A stretch of 64,000 bases of DNA from Ignelater luminosus (GCA_011009095.1 VTPC01090540.1:75862-139861), one strand, 5' to 3'; shown: positions 7,422-18,660, counted from the first letter of the stretch. The notes: generated by a model from the sequence alone, not told the origin. Numbers and translations are program-made.

Positions 7422-10246
7422 GGGGAAACCCGGGCAAAGTGAATACCTTTAGCTATTTTATGTTATTGTCGTTTAGTTATAACTGAAAAAATTGAAACAA
7501 ATATTTATAATTATTCTTTATTTAAAGGACTTACAGGATTATACAACATTTCCCCTTAATACTAATTTAATTATTAGTTATAAGCCAAGTTTACAAAAAT
7601 GGCTAACTATCCACTTTGCCCGAGACCCCGGGTAAAGTGGATATGGTACCAGGGCAAATCGAATAACAGTAAAATTGGGCATGAAACGAAAGTAATAAAC
7701 AATAAAAAATAGAAGAACATATTAAAAACAACATTTTTTGATAGAGATCTAATTATTGCAGTTACCACAAACAAACTCATCACTGCCTTCGGCAGATGAA
7801 CACTCTTCGTAACACCACTGAGTACAAAGATTACATTGTATACAGTTTTCCGTTGGTTGTCCATCTTCTTCAATATATATTTCACCACAAAAAATGCAAT
7901 CGACGTTGTGGAATTTTACAATTTTCTTCTGCTTTTTACTTTCTTTTGCAGTCTTTTTAGGTTTTTTAGCAGAGATTTTTGGTTTTACAGTCTTCTTATT
8001 AGCTTTAGCAGTGTTCTGAGAAGCTTTATTTGGAACGTCATCTAGTGACTTCATAGCAGTCTTTCTTGCTTTTTCAAATTTTTGTTTCTGCTCTTCCTTT
8101 ACAGGTGTACTTGTCAGTATTGAAGACCTTTGCAACTTTCGTTTACGTGTTGTTATTGGTTTAGCAGGCTGAGGAATAGGTCTTAAAACTGAAGGACTAT
8201 AGTAGGTTTTTGACGTTCCAGGTTCGGGTGAAACGGCGGGAACATCATTGCTTTGGGTTTCTTTTGTAGTTTCAAATCCCGTAGAAGTGGAAGGACGGTC
8301 TTCAATGGCAACATCGTCTTGAGACTGAGAACGATCTAGAAATTCACGACTTTCAACTTCATCTGGCGATGAAACAGTTAAAAGATTGATGGATTCTAAA
8401 ATAGGTGAATTTTCTTCTTGAGTAGGGTTTATGATGGAATCAGATTGTAGAGTGGCATTTGTCAATGAAAGTGGTTGATCATGAGATTCAGTTGAAGGTG
8501 AAGCTTCAATAACGGACTCAGGTAAATCAATTCTTTCCAGTGGGTTCAAAGTTTCAGTTCGAGTATTTAAATTGGCTGTGCCTGCAAGTACCTCGGCTGG
8601 TGCAAAATGCTCATCACCAAAAGTGTGCTTGTTTACAGGCCAAATTCCAGGACGTTCAAACCCATGCACTGCATTTATGGCCACTGCTGTTTTGAGAAAA
8701 GCTGGCGCTAACAATCTGGCTATATCATACTGGTTAATAATGCGGCCAGGGTGAAAAAAAATGTTGACCTCTCTTTCAAAATGCGTTTTCAGTGGGCCGT
8801 ACACAGCAACATCCATAGGTTGCATTGTGTGAATAGTGTGCGGTGCTAAGGATAGTATCACCACGTTATTCTTGGTGGCGTACTCAAGTGCAGGATATTA
8901 TTTATGACTTTCATGATTGTCCAACAACAAAAGGACCTTTTTGTCTGCTGTTGGCCGCACTTGCTCTACGAAGAAATGCAACCAGTTCAAGAAGACTTCG
9001 CTTGATGTCCAACCATTTGGAGTACACGTTCCTTGAGTTCCTGGCGGACTTCCATCAAGAAGTCTTGATTGCATTTTCTTTCTTGCAAAAATTAGGAAAG
9101 GTGGAAGAAAACTACCAGCTGCATTACAGTACCCGATGACGATTGTCAATTGGCCGCGTTCTGCACTTGCAATCATACCAACTTGTCTTTTCCCCTTTAC
9201 TGAGAGAACCTTTGAAGGCTTGTTGGAGGTCGTTGATATCCCGGTTTCGTCCATATTGTACAACTTGGAGGCTTCGATGTTATTTTTCTCAATAGCAGAT
9301 TCAAGATTTTCATAAAAATGGCACACTTTGTGGCGATTAAATCCTTTCGCCCTCGCAACAGACGTTGATTCTGGAGTTTTCAGCGTCAAGTTGGTATGTC
9401 GTGACAAAAATCTTTGCAACCAGTCTTCTCCAGCTTTTTTATTTTTACTCCAGCTTTCAGGGTATTGCAATTTATTGTAATGCGCATAATCAAATGCTAG
9501 ACTTATAAATTCATCCCGAGTAAGACCGAAAAACACGGCGTCCATATCTTTTAGATAATTCACTAATTCAGTTTCTTGATCCTCCGTCAAAACAGGACGG
9601 AATCGACCGAGCTGTGGAGAAGCAACTCCACTTTTGACATGTCTGTATAGAGTGGCATATGCTAATCCGTATTTTTTGGCTGTCCCTTTGACAGATTCTC
9701 CAGCCCTACATAAGTTTATTGCAGTCTCCATGACGTCTTTACTCCAAGTACCTTGCGATGTCTTTTTTTGTATTTATGCACCATCTGCAACCGAAAAATA
9801 TATGATAGAATACATAATTCTATAAAATTAAATTACCCATGATGAATACTGTATTCACTTTGCCCGATTCGCTTTGCCCGGTGGGTACACTATTGAGGTT
9901 ATACGAAGTCATTCAAAAATCATCGCATCTAAACTCGTCTTCTACATATAGTTAAAAGCTACATAATCATGTATTAAATCCTCCTCATAACCAAGAACTT
10001 CTCACGAATAATATTGTGGTTATAAACGAAACACTTACCTCTGTAAATTAATATTTTTCACACAAAAACACACTTCGTCTACTCACTGACGCCGCGCGTA
10101 GCAATCCCGCGCTAAAGTACTTGCTGCGCACTGAGTGGCAACAGGCGACCGTTGCTATGACAACGCGGCTATCGGCCAACGAATAATTTGGGAGTAGTGG
10201 GAATTATTCGCTTTGCCAGGGGTATCCACTATGCCCGGGCTTCCCC
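7422..10246 (-). mobile_element. Near-complete pogo-type DNA transposon
   Basis: A 2,825-bp element with TIRs: 'ggggaaacccgggcaaagtg' at 7422 and, read on the minus strand from 10246, 'ggggaagcccgggcatagtg'. TA duplications flank it at 7420-7421 and 10247-10248. Subterminal copies of 'tttgcccg/cgggcaaa'-type motifs recur near both ends (about 7612-7660, 9855-9885 and 10205-10240), as expected for transposase binding sites. One minus-strand transposase gene fills the interior. Two small lesions separate it from an intact coding sequence, so the insertion looks younger than the mariner relics around it. Confidence 0.9.
7749..9784 (-). pseudogene. Pogo-type transposase with C-terminal PHD-like finger
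   Basis: The probable start is the ATG at 9782-9784 ('MVHKYK'). It joins the main frame only if one A has been lost from the A-run at 9763-9769. From 9731 the frame gives a Psq-type HTH ('GTAKKYGLAYATLYRHVKSG') and a CENP-B-like HTH ending 'WLQRFLSRH'. The DDE nuclease follows, with 'LYNMDETGIS' (first Asp), 'VLLLLDNHESHK' (second) and 'TMQPMDVAVYGPLK' (third). A TAA at 8898-8900 interrupts it directly after 'NHESHK', and the same frame then continues to 7749. After a Ser/Thr-rich linker and a Lys-rich tract comes a Cys-rich end ('CIFC', 'CIQCNLCTQWCYEEC', 'CGNC') resembling a PHD finger, with Tyr where the usual His would sit. About 678 codons in all, normal for such pogo proteins. Nuclear DNA transposition is the expected role. 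The copy is inactive as it stands, unless the stop is a sequencing error or is read through. Confidence 0.88.
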
Positions 10247-10248
10247 TA

Positions 10249-10686
10249 GGCGTTTCATTTAAAAATATTTGCATTTACGTTCTACCGATAAAGTAATACA
10301 AAAGACGATCGCGAGAAAATTTTCTGTGTTTGCGAGATCCCAATAGTGAACCACGAATTTGGGACACACTGTATATTATACATATGAAACCATAACCAGA
10401 TAAATTCTCGAAAATTATTTTGATAAAATATTTACAACCTTTTTTATTTGTTTTTGTTTTAGTGGTTTTACATTTCGTGTGACAACTAATTTTAGTAACT
10501 ACAATAAAATTCTTGAACACGATGTATGTCTAGTAAACATTAAAATGTTGTTATCTCTCATCTAAATATTAACTACTAAACATGTTTTTGTATTTACTTT
10601 GTTTTTTAGGAAGTTAGGAAACAACACCAAACCGTTTTTAATAGACAAGGTTAATAAACACCCACTTACTGTATATAATATATCTA
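10249..10686. other. Spacer with one unpaired TIR-like end
   Basis: No gene is seen. At about 10353-10377 the sequence ends '...cgaatttgggacacactgta', the mirror image of a 'cagtgtgtccc' mariner-type terminus. I found no partner for it to the left, so it may be a solo or truncated element end. Confidence 0.35.
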
Positions 10687-11803
10687 GCGGTATTTTGCTA
10701 GTAATTCTAAACGGAAGTTGTAATTGAACTTTGATCTGATTAAATATAAGGAAAACCGTATTGATATGACTAATCATTTTTGTGTTTTTTTGTTGTATTT
10801 GTTTGGATACTTCATAAAAACTAGTTTTGTTTTTAATATGTATTTATATGAGTACATTTCACGTTTATTTTTAGATAAGTTTCATCAAGTTACGTTCTAG
10901 GAATTTTTAATGAAGTAGATATGAACCTTCGATCTTGATTAGGCACAAATTAAAAATTTTTATTTTTTTTCTAATTTAGCCTCCTGCAAACTGCAAACCA
11001 AAAGTTCAAATAAGTTATACCCATTGTCATAATATGTGATAAAAATATAAATCGACATTTCTTAAATCCGAGTTTCCTATTTTATCCAACTTTATTTTAA
11101 TGGGCACAATTAAAAAAAGCAATGTCAGAAGGATAAACACACAATTTATAACTAAATTGTCTGATATTATGCATCATAAATTTACCAACTTTAGTAGTTG
11201 CTGCAGTCTTTTGTTCGCTCTGTATAAATAGTGTAACCTAATTACCATGTAAGGAAAGTTTTGGAACTTATCTATCAACATCATATGCCAAAAAGAAATT
11301 CCAGAAATCACATAATTAAGTAACATAATTGAAAGTTGCCATGGTACTTTCTTTAAGGCTATCATCATAATGGAACACATAAATATTTATTTATTTCTAT
11401 CTTACTTACAATTAAATTATTGTCAGTGCAATTGCTAATGACTACACTTAGGTACACTAGGAATGTCCCATATATGTGGGTATAACTAACATTCTAAATA
11501 AAGTATTTCGACAATAATTATGGATGGGTTACACAATTATTTTGCAGTTTTGGTAACTTTATTTGTTCAGTACAAATGTATCATCTTCATATTTATGCCG
11601 CTATCATATATTCTTGTGATATCCGAATGTGTGTTTACATTTGAAATTTATATTTAGTAATTTACACAGATACAAAATTCTCCAATGCTTTGTGGGTTTT
11701 CTTGTACGGGATTATATCTTTCCAAGCAAATTATACAAATCTTATCTGCATTATTTATTAGATCATGTAGTTTTTTTTATATTTTTTGTCAATATCAAGT
11801 ACA
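10687..11803. repeat. Upstream region of gene B, shared with copy A
   Basis: The left part (10687-10840) is a diverged duplicate of 3405-3560, and shorter blocks near 11630-11700 match 3850-3900. The remainder is AT-rich with no reading frame that I would call. It probably contains the gene B promoter region. Confidence 0.5.
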
Positions 11804-11812
11804 TATATAAAA
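11804..11812 (+). promoter_or_regulatory. TATA box of DM9 gene B
   Basis: 'tatataaaa' lies about 63 bp upstream of the start codon at 11875. That leaves room for a start site near 11835 and a short 5' leader. It is the best TATA match in the region. Confidence 0.55.
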
Positions 11813-11874
11813 CAAACTCCACATGCATTACAAATTATTCAATTTTACAACTGAAACGTGTTTTATTATCAGAC

Positions 11875-12594
11875 ATGAACGTGCTTTTGATTACCTTTTT
11901 TAGTGTTTTTTCTGTAGTGAACTCAGCGGTACTGCAATATAGATCAGTTGAAGGTAAATATATTTATTCTGTTTTGTTGTTAGTCTAGCATTAATTTAGA
12001 AATAATAAATGGGGCTTAGTGGGTTTTGCAACTGTTCCAGCATATTATTGGAGAGATTTTAATGGTCTTATACCTAACGATGCTATAAAAGGAGGAAAGG
12101 ATGAAAATGGGGAAGATACCTACGTTGCACAGTTTACTACTTTAGCTGAATATAATGTTGCAAAAACCAAATTACACACAGTTCCCGCGGTAATAAAAAA
12201 AAGATCAAGATATGCCTTTGCACCATACGCTGGACGGGTTATACATAGCAACAGTACAACTAATACAAAGGCAAGTAATAATATATACCAACAGTAGGAT
12301 TTATGTTTTATTTATAACAATGTCTTTTAATCATAGATACTGTGTACCAGCATCGAACGCTACTACATGTGGCTTTCTCCAGGCAGTACTTTTTCACCAA
12401 ACTGTCGGTTTGTTATTGGTGGCAATGAAGATGGTTTTCCAATGTTCGTTGGTCGTGCAAAGCATAACAAAGAAGTTGTAGTTGGAAAAATCTTTTCTGA
12501 TAATACCAATCATCGTACTGGATTGATCAGTGCTTATAACGGTATCGAAGTGTTTCATGATACATACGAAGTATTGTCACACTGCCCATCGTAA
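11875..12594 (+). CDS. Secreted DM9/DUF3421 protein, gene B
   Basis: Three exons: 11875-11953, 12020-12270 and 12337-12594, giving 195 residues. Exon 1 encodes a signal peptide (MNVLLITFFSVFSVVNSA, cleavage after about residue 18), so the product should be secreted. Exon 2 holds the first DM9-type repeat ('AYYWRDFNGLIPNDAIKGG' ... 'PYAGR'). Exon 3 holds the second ('CRFVIGGNEDGFPMFVGRA' ... 'VVVGKIFSDNTNHRT', ending 'YEVLSHC'). Cys in 'ILC', 'NCR' and 'SHC' recurs in gene C and may pair. The first intron (66 bp) is GT-AG; the second (66 bp) starts with GC (AAG|GCAAGT). DM9 proteins elsewhere include mannose-binding lectins and parasite-responsive insect proteins, so recognition of glycans is a possible role, not shown here. 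A TATA box and a poly(A) signal bracket the gene. Confidence 0.88.
12271..12336 (+). other. GC-AG intron of gene B
   Basis: The donor reads AAG|GCAAGT and the acceptor TCATAG|ATA. The reading frame (phase 0) and homology with gene C, which has AAA|GTAAGT at the same place, force this junction. GC donors are a known rare class and normally need a strong match to U1 at other positions, as here. Confidence 0.85.
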
Positions 12595-12687
12595 ATATTT
12601 TGTCTATTTCATATTTTAAGAATTTTGGAAAAGATCTGCTATTTTGTATTGTTAGTTCTTTTATGTTAGAATAGTACAAAAAATAAC

Positions 12688-12693
12688 AATAAA
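12688..12693 (+). terminator. Poly(A) signal of gene B
   Basis: AATAAA, 94 bp after the stop codon of gene B. Confidence 0.6.
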
Positions 12694-12699
12694 TGCTTT

Positions 12700-14490
12700 T
12701 TGTAGTTTTTGGATAATAGTAGCTGTTTAATTAATAATGCAACAAATACATTTTAGTTTCAGAGTCAGCAGTTTTAAAATACTTAAGTGCAATTTATCCA
12801 GTTAGAAGCTTACATTAAGAAGTAATGAGAACCAACTATTAGGCTGCTTTTAAAATTTGAAAATGAAATCTGAGAAGAATCATATCCAGTAAGTGAGTTC
12901 TATAAAGCATGAGCTTGGTGTGGTACGAAAAAGCAATGTTTGTTTAACGAACGCTACTGCTGAAAGTATGGCAGGCAAAAACAGAAGGTTCTGACTTGAG
13001 AATTCTCAATTGGGACTTTTCTTCACCAAACACTTTTTTTTCGATGATGGACTGGTTCTGATGTTCTCATTTGTGTTGATTTACTGATCAAGATAGTATC
13101 ATTTTGTAAGTACATGCTTTATTATACCGCCAAATACAGATATCTTCTTTATTAGGTTTTCATACAATTTCTAGATAATCTTTAATGTTATGAGAGAACA
13201 GCTTCGATAGTTGCTTTAGACCCTCTACTATTTTTACTGTTAATCGGTCGATATTTTGAGGCACAATGTTTGACTTCGGAGAAAACTTCAATAGTTTCTG
13301 TAGTAATTCTTTTTGGGTATTTGTAAATCATTTTAGTGCACCAAACGCAGTACGCTGTACTGGTTAATCCAAGTTATCTGTACTATCTACCTATCAGTCT
13401 ACTATAGTTACATTTACTAAAGAAGACATTTGTAGGTATATGTGTACAGTTGAAAAATTCGCCAACTCTGAAGAATAATTCTAGGAAAAAGTTTATTAAC
13501 AATTAATAGCGATTATGATCACCCAAAGATCAGCTCTACTAATAGACAAATGTTGCCACAACCACCATATTTTAAAGTCAAAGTGGCTTGTATTCTTCAG
13601 TTAATGTGAAGTCTGCAGAAGTAACTTTCAGTTGTGGCAACTTCTTGTTGCATTCTAACCTTAGACATCTTACTTTGCTGCTAACTCTTGGTAGCTACTA
13701 TCTTGTGGAGAGTGTTTGTATTAATATGCATTAAGGATGAATTATAAATGTGTTATTTGGAAAAAACTTAGTCTAGTTTCTGATGGACATGGATGGATAG
13801 TAGATCATGATGAAAAGCGCTAGCAAATTTTCCTAATTTAAGTGCTTTTTTTGTATTACATAGTTGTAAATATTTTAAAGTTTGAAATTTGATACTACTA
13901 CGAGTGTTTCTAAAAAATTAGGTTGTCTAACATAAAAAATTGAGCAAGATATTGGCTTCCAAAATTAGAATTGTGTAGAGGTGAGTAACCAAACAATATT
14001 ATTAGTTGCCATTTTTAAATGGACAGCACGTTTGATGACTATCTATTTGGAATATCCATCATAGCTTTTCATCATCACTTTCGCCAAATATACTGAAATC
14101 CTAAAAAACCGTGTTTGGCTCACACATTATGTACCCACCTATTTTAGTCTAAACTTGGCTGTGGCGTCACCCTCGCAAAATCGTAGTCAAAACAATCTTT
14201 TTTTTATTTTGGAAAATTATTTTTCTTTAAAATGATAGGTAACATAATACTTAATTGGTTTAAAATCACCTACTTTCGTTTTGAAGCAATTCTGAAAATT
14301 ATTTTAGTTTTTTACTGGAAATTCAGACCCAATCTTATCTTCACGATTTCTGTTTTATGCAAAAATATAAAAGTTACGATTTCACAATTGTTTTTCGCAA
14401 AATTCGTTTGAAGGTATTATATCGTTCCAGGTAATCAAAATCTTATCTTTATTATTTTTATTATCTTGTCATATTTCCTTTATATTTTTC
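12700..14490. other. Intergenic DNA between DM9 genes B and C
   Basis: About 1.8 kb of AT-rich DNA with no supportable gene. A pair of inverted 'gttgccacaac' / 'gttgtggcaac' words near 13551 and 13632 is the only structure noticed. I see no transposon ends. Confidence 0.45.
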
Positions 14491-14502
14491 CGTTAGCAAA
14501 TG

Positions 14503-14510
14503 TATATAAA
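14503..14510 (+). promoter_or_regulatory. TATA box of DM9 gene C
   Basis: 'tatataaa' followed by 'cgcgaac', 52 bp before the start codon at 14562. This is a good core promoter match at a suitable distance for a short leader. Confidence 0.6.
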
Positions 14511-14561
14511 CGCGAACAAACGTTTAGGTTTCTTAAAAGTATTTTGCGATTCTTATTAAAC

Positions 14562-15268
14562 ATGAAGGTGTTTTCCATTATTTTTCTCATCTTTCTCTTT
14601 GTAGTTTGTTCGTCGGCAATACAGTACAGATCAGTTGAAGGTAAATATATTATTTTGTAAACTTTATACTTTCTATGGAATTAAGTCAGAAATATACGGG
14701 CTTAGTAGCTTTTACATACGTTCCAGCATATTATTGGAGAGATTTTAATGGACTTATACCGTCTACTGCTATAAAAGGGGGAAAAGATGAAAATGGAGAA
14801 GACACTTACATCGGACAGTTTACTACTGTAGCGGAATATAATATTGGCAAGGCTAATTTACATACACTTCCTGCTGTAATTAAAAAAGGCTCTACACGTG
14901 CATTTGCACCATACTTTGGGCGAGTGATACGTAGCAATGATACAACTAATACAAAAGTAAGTACTAGAATTATTAGGGTTGGTTTTTGAGTCTGTAATTT
15001 TTTGGAATTGTAGATATTGTGCTACGATAGAGAGACCAATTATAAGTGGTATTCTCCAGGCAGTGTCTTTCCATCAGGCTGTCGATACGTTATTGGTGGT
15101 AACGAAGACGGGTTCCCAATGTATATTGGTCGTGCAAATCATAACAAAGAGATAGTAGTTGGGAAGCTTTTCTCTGATAATACAAATCATCGTACTGAAT
15201 TGATTAGTGCTTATAATGGTGTTGAAGTGATTCATGCGATATATCAAGTATTAACACATTGTCCTTAA
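14562..15268 (+). CDS. Secreted DM9/DUF3421 protein, gene C
   Basis: Three exons: 14562-14640, 14706-14956 and 15014-15268, giving 194 residues. The exon phases are the same as in gene B. Exon 1 is a signal peptide (MKVFSIIFLIFLFVVCSSA). Exon 2 carries repeat one ('YVPAYYWRDFNGLIPSTAIK', 'GGKDENGEDTYIGQF', 'PYFGR'). Exon 3 carries repeat two ('CRYVIGGNEDGFPMYIGRAN', 'IVVGKLFSDNTNHRT', 'VLTHCP'). The segment 'G...YIGRA.H....VGK' is the DM9 signature. Both introns are short (65 and 57 bp) and GT-AG. Codons and exon lengths agree with gene B almost throughout, so the two are recent paralogues. No lesion is seen and it should be functional. The role is as for gene B: a secreted, possibly glycan-binding protein, not demonstrated. 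Confidence 0.9.
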
Positions 15269-15392
15269 TTTAAGTATTTAATTGACAACAGTATTAATTT
15301 TTGCGTTCTAGAGATCTTTTTTTTTTAAATAGGTATTTGTCGTTTAGTAATATTGAGTAAATGTCTGTGTTGAATATCTTGTATGAAATAAT

Positions 15393-15398
15393 AATAAA
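15393..15398 (+). terminator. Poly(A) signal of gene C
   Basis: AATAAA, 125 bp after the stop codon of gene C. Confidence 0.55.
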
Positions 15399-15399
15399 T

Positions 15400-15841
15400 A
15401 GCTTCTTGCAGATTGTAATTACAAATGCTGATTTTTAATTAAAACAATGTCTAATAATAAGGTTGCACTAAATGCAACAAAGTTGTTAAGGTTGCTAAAA
15501 TAAACAAAGGTATAATGAAGACTATTGCCAATGTTCACTAAACAAAAAAATGAAATTGTCTAGGGTTGTCGCAAATCTAATGGGTACAAAAACAAAAACA
15601 AAGTAGTAAGAAAGAACTATATATACTACACTACTATATAGATCTGTTACGGCAACTTATAATATGTTACAAGTAGCATATTTATAACCTACACATTTTT
15701 TTATACTGTAAATTACATATATGTATAAAACACTAAAAGTACAAGATGGTAGCCTTTCTAATTTTTCATCGTTAATATTCTTATTTACAATAATATTCTA
15801 ACAATCATTAGCAGTTAGATAGAAATAGAAAATTACGAGAA
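15400..15841. other. Spacer between convergent genes C and D
   Basis: AT-rich, with no gene. It holds the 3' ends of two convergent DM9 genes. For gene D the nearest hexamer on the minus strand is the variant AATAAG (15780-15785); no canonical AATAAA lies within about 120 bp of its stop. Confidence 0.4.
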
Positions 15842-17055
15842 TTAAGTTGATTCGACGTTAATTACACCGCAAAGAGGATTTAAAGTACAATTGTAAGCTA
15901 AGACTTCAAAAGACATAAATTCTATTTCCTTTCCTTTGTACGGAACCAAAAGACCCTCACGAGAAGTATGACTGTCATATACCTTTCCAATTCTTGTCTT
16001 TCTATCGTGATAAATTCTTCCTATGTACAAAGTATTTTCTTTTTCCATTCCTCCCACAACCAACTGACAAGTTGTTAGAAGATGTAAATCTTCATATCTT
16101 GTTGGTATCCAACTGTATCTGTCTTGGTTTTTACTACACAGTATCTGGAAGAAAAAATGAAAAATATACAGGAAGTTACAAAATGGTTTCTTTATTAGGT
16201 CGCACCTTAACATGTGTATCAGCAGTTACTTCTCTTCCATAAACGGTAGAGTATGCTGTATTACAATCTTTATTAATAGTGGCTGGAAGTAAACGAGGTC
16301 CTCTGTAAGGAATTTGACCTATATAAGTAGGATTTCCAGCTGAATCAAACCCACCTGGGATAGCATCGCTGGGTATGATACCATTGTATTCCCTCCAATA
16401 ATATTCTACAAAAAACGGATTAAGAGTCAGTGGTTCCGAAATAATCCGACTTGTCTTAAATTGTATCAGACCATAGGATAGGTCTACAATCTACAATGAA
16501 CCCTCAAGGTTTCTACTCCGGTCGTCTTGGAATTAAATTGAACCGAATAAAATTAAGTAAAAAGGTTTGCATTTTGCATTTTTCTTTAAAACATTAGGGT
16601 ACAATGTATCACTTTTTGTGGAACATCCTGTGTAGTCAAGAATAATCTTAAAAAAGACAAATAACCGTTCTGCACAACTTTTTCTGATGAATTTTTTTTG
16701 TTCAAACAATGACGTTATATTCCGTATACGCGGAACACACGGTATTACATGCAAGCAAAACATGCTGCTCTAAAAAATTTGTTTGTATTTTCAGGAGATT
16801 ACTATGCTAAAATATAAGAGGAGTAACAGACAGCTCACTTCTATTAATGTTATGTAAAATAAATGCTATGCTATCTAATGATTGTAAAAATTCTGCATAC
16901 GTATATTAGAACGACTATTTATTCAAAAAATATAAACTTTATTATTAATTATTAAAAAGTTACTTACCAGAAGATTCAGTTTGTTCATTATTAGAGTTGC
17001 AAACTACTTGCAAAATTTTTAGGAAACACAATGCAGATATACTTAAAACGTTCAT
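15842..17055 (-). CDS. Secreted DM9/DUF3421 protein, gene D
   Basis: Minus strand, three exons: 17055-16968, 16405-16206 and 16144-15842, giving 196 residues. Exon 1 encodes a hydrophobic leader (MNVLSISALCFLKILQVVCN), probably a signal peptide. Exon 2 has repeat one ('EYYWREYNGIIPSDAIPGGF', 'GNPTYIGQIPYRGPRLLPA', 'VYGREV'). Exon 3 has repeat two ('DRYSWIPTRY', 'CQLVVGGMEKENTLYIGRIY', 'RIGKVYDSHTSREGLLVPYK', 'GKEIEFMSFEVL') and a longer tail than B and C. Donors are 'G|GTAAGT' and 'AAG|GTGCGA'; acceptors are 'TTGTAG' and 'TTCCAG'. Intron 1 is 562 bp and holds transposon-like debris; intron 2 is 61 bp. It keeps the YYWRxxNG and YIGR cores but is clearly older than the B/C pair. It converges on gene C. 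Confidence 0.87.
16560..16790. repeat. Transposon-end-like debris in intron 1 of gene D
   Basis: Around 16616-16636 the minus strand reads 'tacacaggatgttccac', resembling the outer end of mariner-type elements ('tacagggtgttcc'). A second word with '..cgcggaacacacggtatta' follows near 16732. I found no paired ends and no transposase. It may be a small decayed MITE. Confidence 0.35.
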
Positions 17056-18121
17056 TTTTTTCTTTGTGCTGCAGAATTATCAAGAGGTTGATGTTTGCGA
17101 CTTTTTTATGTGTGGTTTTTATCAAGAGAAGATAACCAGGCAGCAAAAATAGTAAATATTTCCTCTGCGGTGTTTCATTGATAATAATAGCACAGCTTGT
17201 ATCTTCAGGAAACGGTTAAAAATTCCCACTGATTTCAGGTTTTCAAAAACAAAAATAGGAAGGAATTCAATAAAATCTAATTTTGTATAAAATTAAGTAT
17301 ATCCTTAATTAAACAGTATAAGTGACTAAAAATTTTGTTTATTTAACATCTGTCTGTATAAACCTTGATGTGTAAAAATAATAATTTACGCTAAGCGTAT
17401 TTAGACTGAACGTTTAATATCCGTTATTATTTCGGGTAATTTTATTTTCGTTTTAGTCGATAAAATAAATCTGAACGATTAAATGTCAAATAATAAAGGA
17501 ACCTTTTAGCGTTAATTTCCTGTAGCAGTTCTTCTTAAGTAGAAAATCAATACTTATCGATAATAGTTGTTTGAATGACTAAGCAAAGAATATAGGGAGT
17601 ATTGTAGATTTACTTTTACAGGGTGACAATTTAAGTGGCTAAATGTGAAAAGAGATAAGCTAAACTTTTTCCATTTTCACACACTGCAATTATTAAAATT
17701 ATTATAATAAAATTATTATAACCTAGAAATTGTAAAACAATTAAATTACATCAGACAGGAATTGTGTATAAGAATATTCTAACTTACCAAAAATCTTCCA
17801 AAGTCTTCTTGACTTTTACTATAATTTTGTTATATTTTAGAATAATAGTTTATAAGTAGAAATATGTGAAGGTCATGCCTTCAACCTTCTATATATATGC
17901 AAGAAATTCAATATCCACATAAGTTTTTTATCATCATAATTGCTTTAATGCAATTAAGACTTCCCTAAGTTCATTTCAAAGTTGTGTTGCAAAACAATGT
18001 AGCAGAATATTAGATATAAGAATGCTTACATCTTCGAAACGAAAGAAAATTTTGATTTTATGTTTTAGCAATTTCTCGAAAGGTGGCGGTATGTTATTTA
18101 GTCGAGTTCTTCACTCCGAGA
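17056..18121. other. AT-rich DNA upstream of gene D
   Basis: It should contain the gene D promoter. The closest TATA-like word on the minus strand is 'cataaaaaag' about 50 bp upstream of the start codon, which is weak. Otherwise I recognise nothing. Confidence 0.35.
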
Positions 18122-18659
18122 TTACTAACAATGATCTGAATATGTCGTGGATCGTTTTTTCCTATAGGAACAAAGTCTTTTATTCACAGGAGTACACGTG
18201 CAACCTTGGTATAAATCTACAGGATTAAATTTAGTGCCGACATCTATGAACAGAAACTTACAGTTTGTGTTAGAAATAGAAGATTGCAGGCTGTACTCAT
18301 GCATACCATATGATGAAATCAAAAAAAAGTTCCAATGTGTATGAATGATATGTCCTGATTAGTTTTTAGAATTCATTTTTTTAAATTTTAATTTTTACGT
18401 TTATTATTTTTAAAAGATTTTATCTATAAAACTAACTTAACTTTCAAATCGTTAATATCATGCCGTGTATCATTTTTAAGATCAAAAAAGCAAGTTCACA
18501 CAAGGTACTCTGTTTTTCTAGATTATATGGTGCTCCTAACGGCTCGGCTGTCCAAACAATATTTACACTGTCGGAATAGCTGTGAATACAAAAACGTCTT
18601 TCTTTGCTTACACGATACACAGATAAATCCAAGAAAATTGTCTGTTCTTTAGTGAACAT
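18122..18659 (-). other. Two minus-strand reading frames of unknown nature
   Basis: Frame one (18659-18444, 71 codons) starts 'MFTKEQTIFLDLSVYRVSKE'. Frame two (18322-18125, open upstream to about 18345) contains 'FLFIDVGTKFNPVDL' and several Cys. Both have amino-acid composition more like protein than like translated AT-rich noise. I do not recognise either, and the DNA between them is very AT-rich. They could be exons or fragments of one host gene, a decayed pseudogene, or chance. Confidence 0.2.
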
Positions 18660-18660
18660 T

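Noticed and set aside
7836..8045. Plus-strand Phe/Leu-rich frame
   Set aside because: Shadow of the Lys-rich linker of the pogo transposase.
11629..11988. Plus-strand frame of 119 codons reading through the start of gene B
   Set aside because: It mixes AT-rich upstream DNA with exon 1 of gene B in another register. Exon 1 from 11875 with its splice site explains the coding signal.
15994..16242. Plus-strand frame over gene D
   Set aside because: Shadow of exon 3 and intron 2 of gene D, which has splice sites and DM9 motifs on the minus strand.
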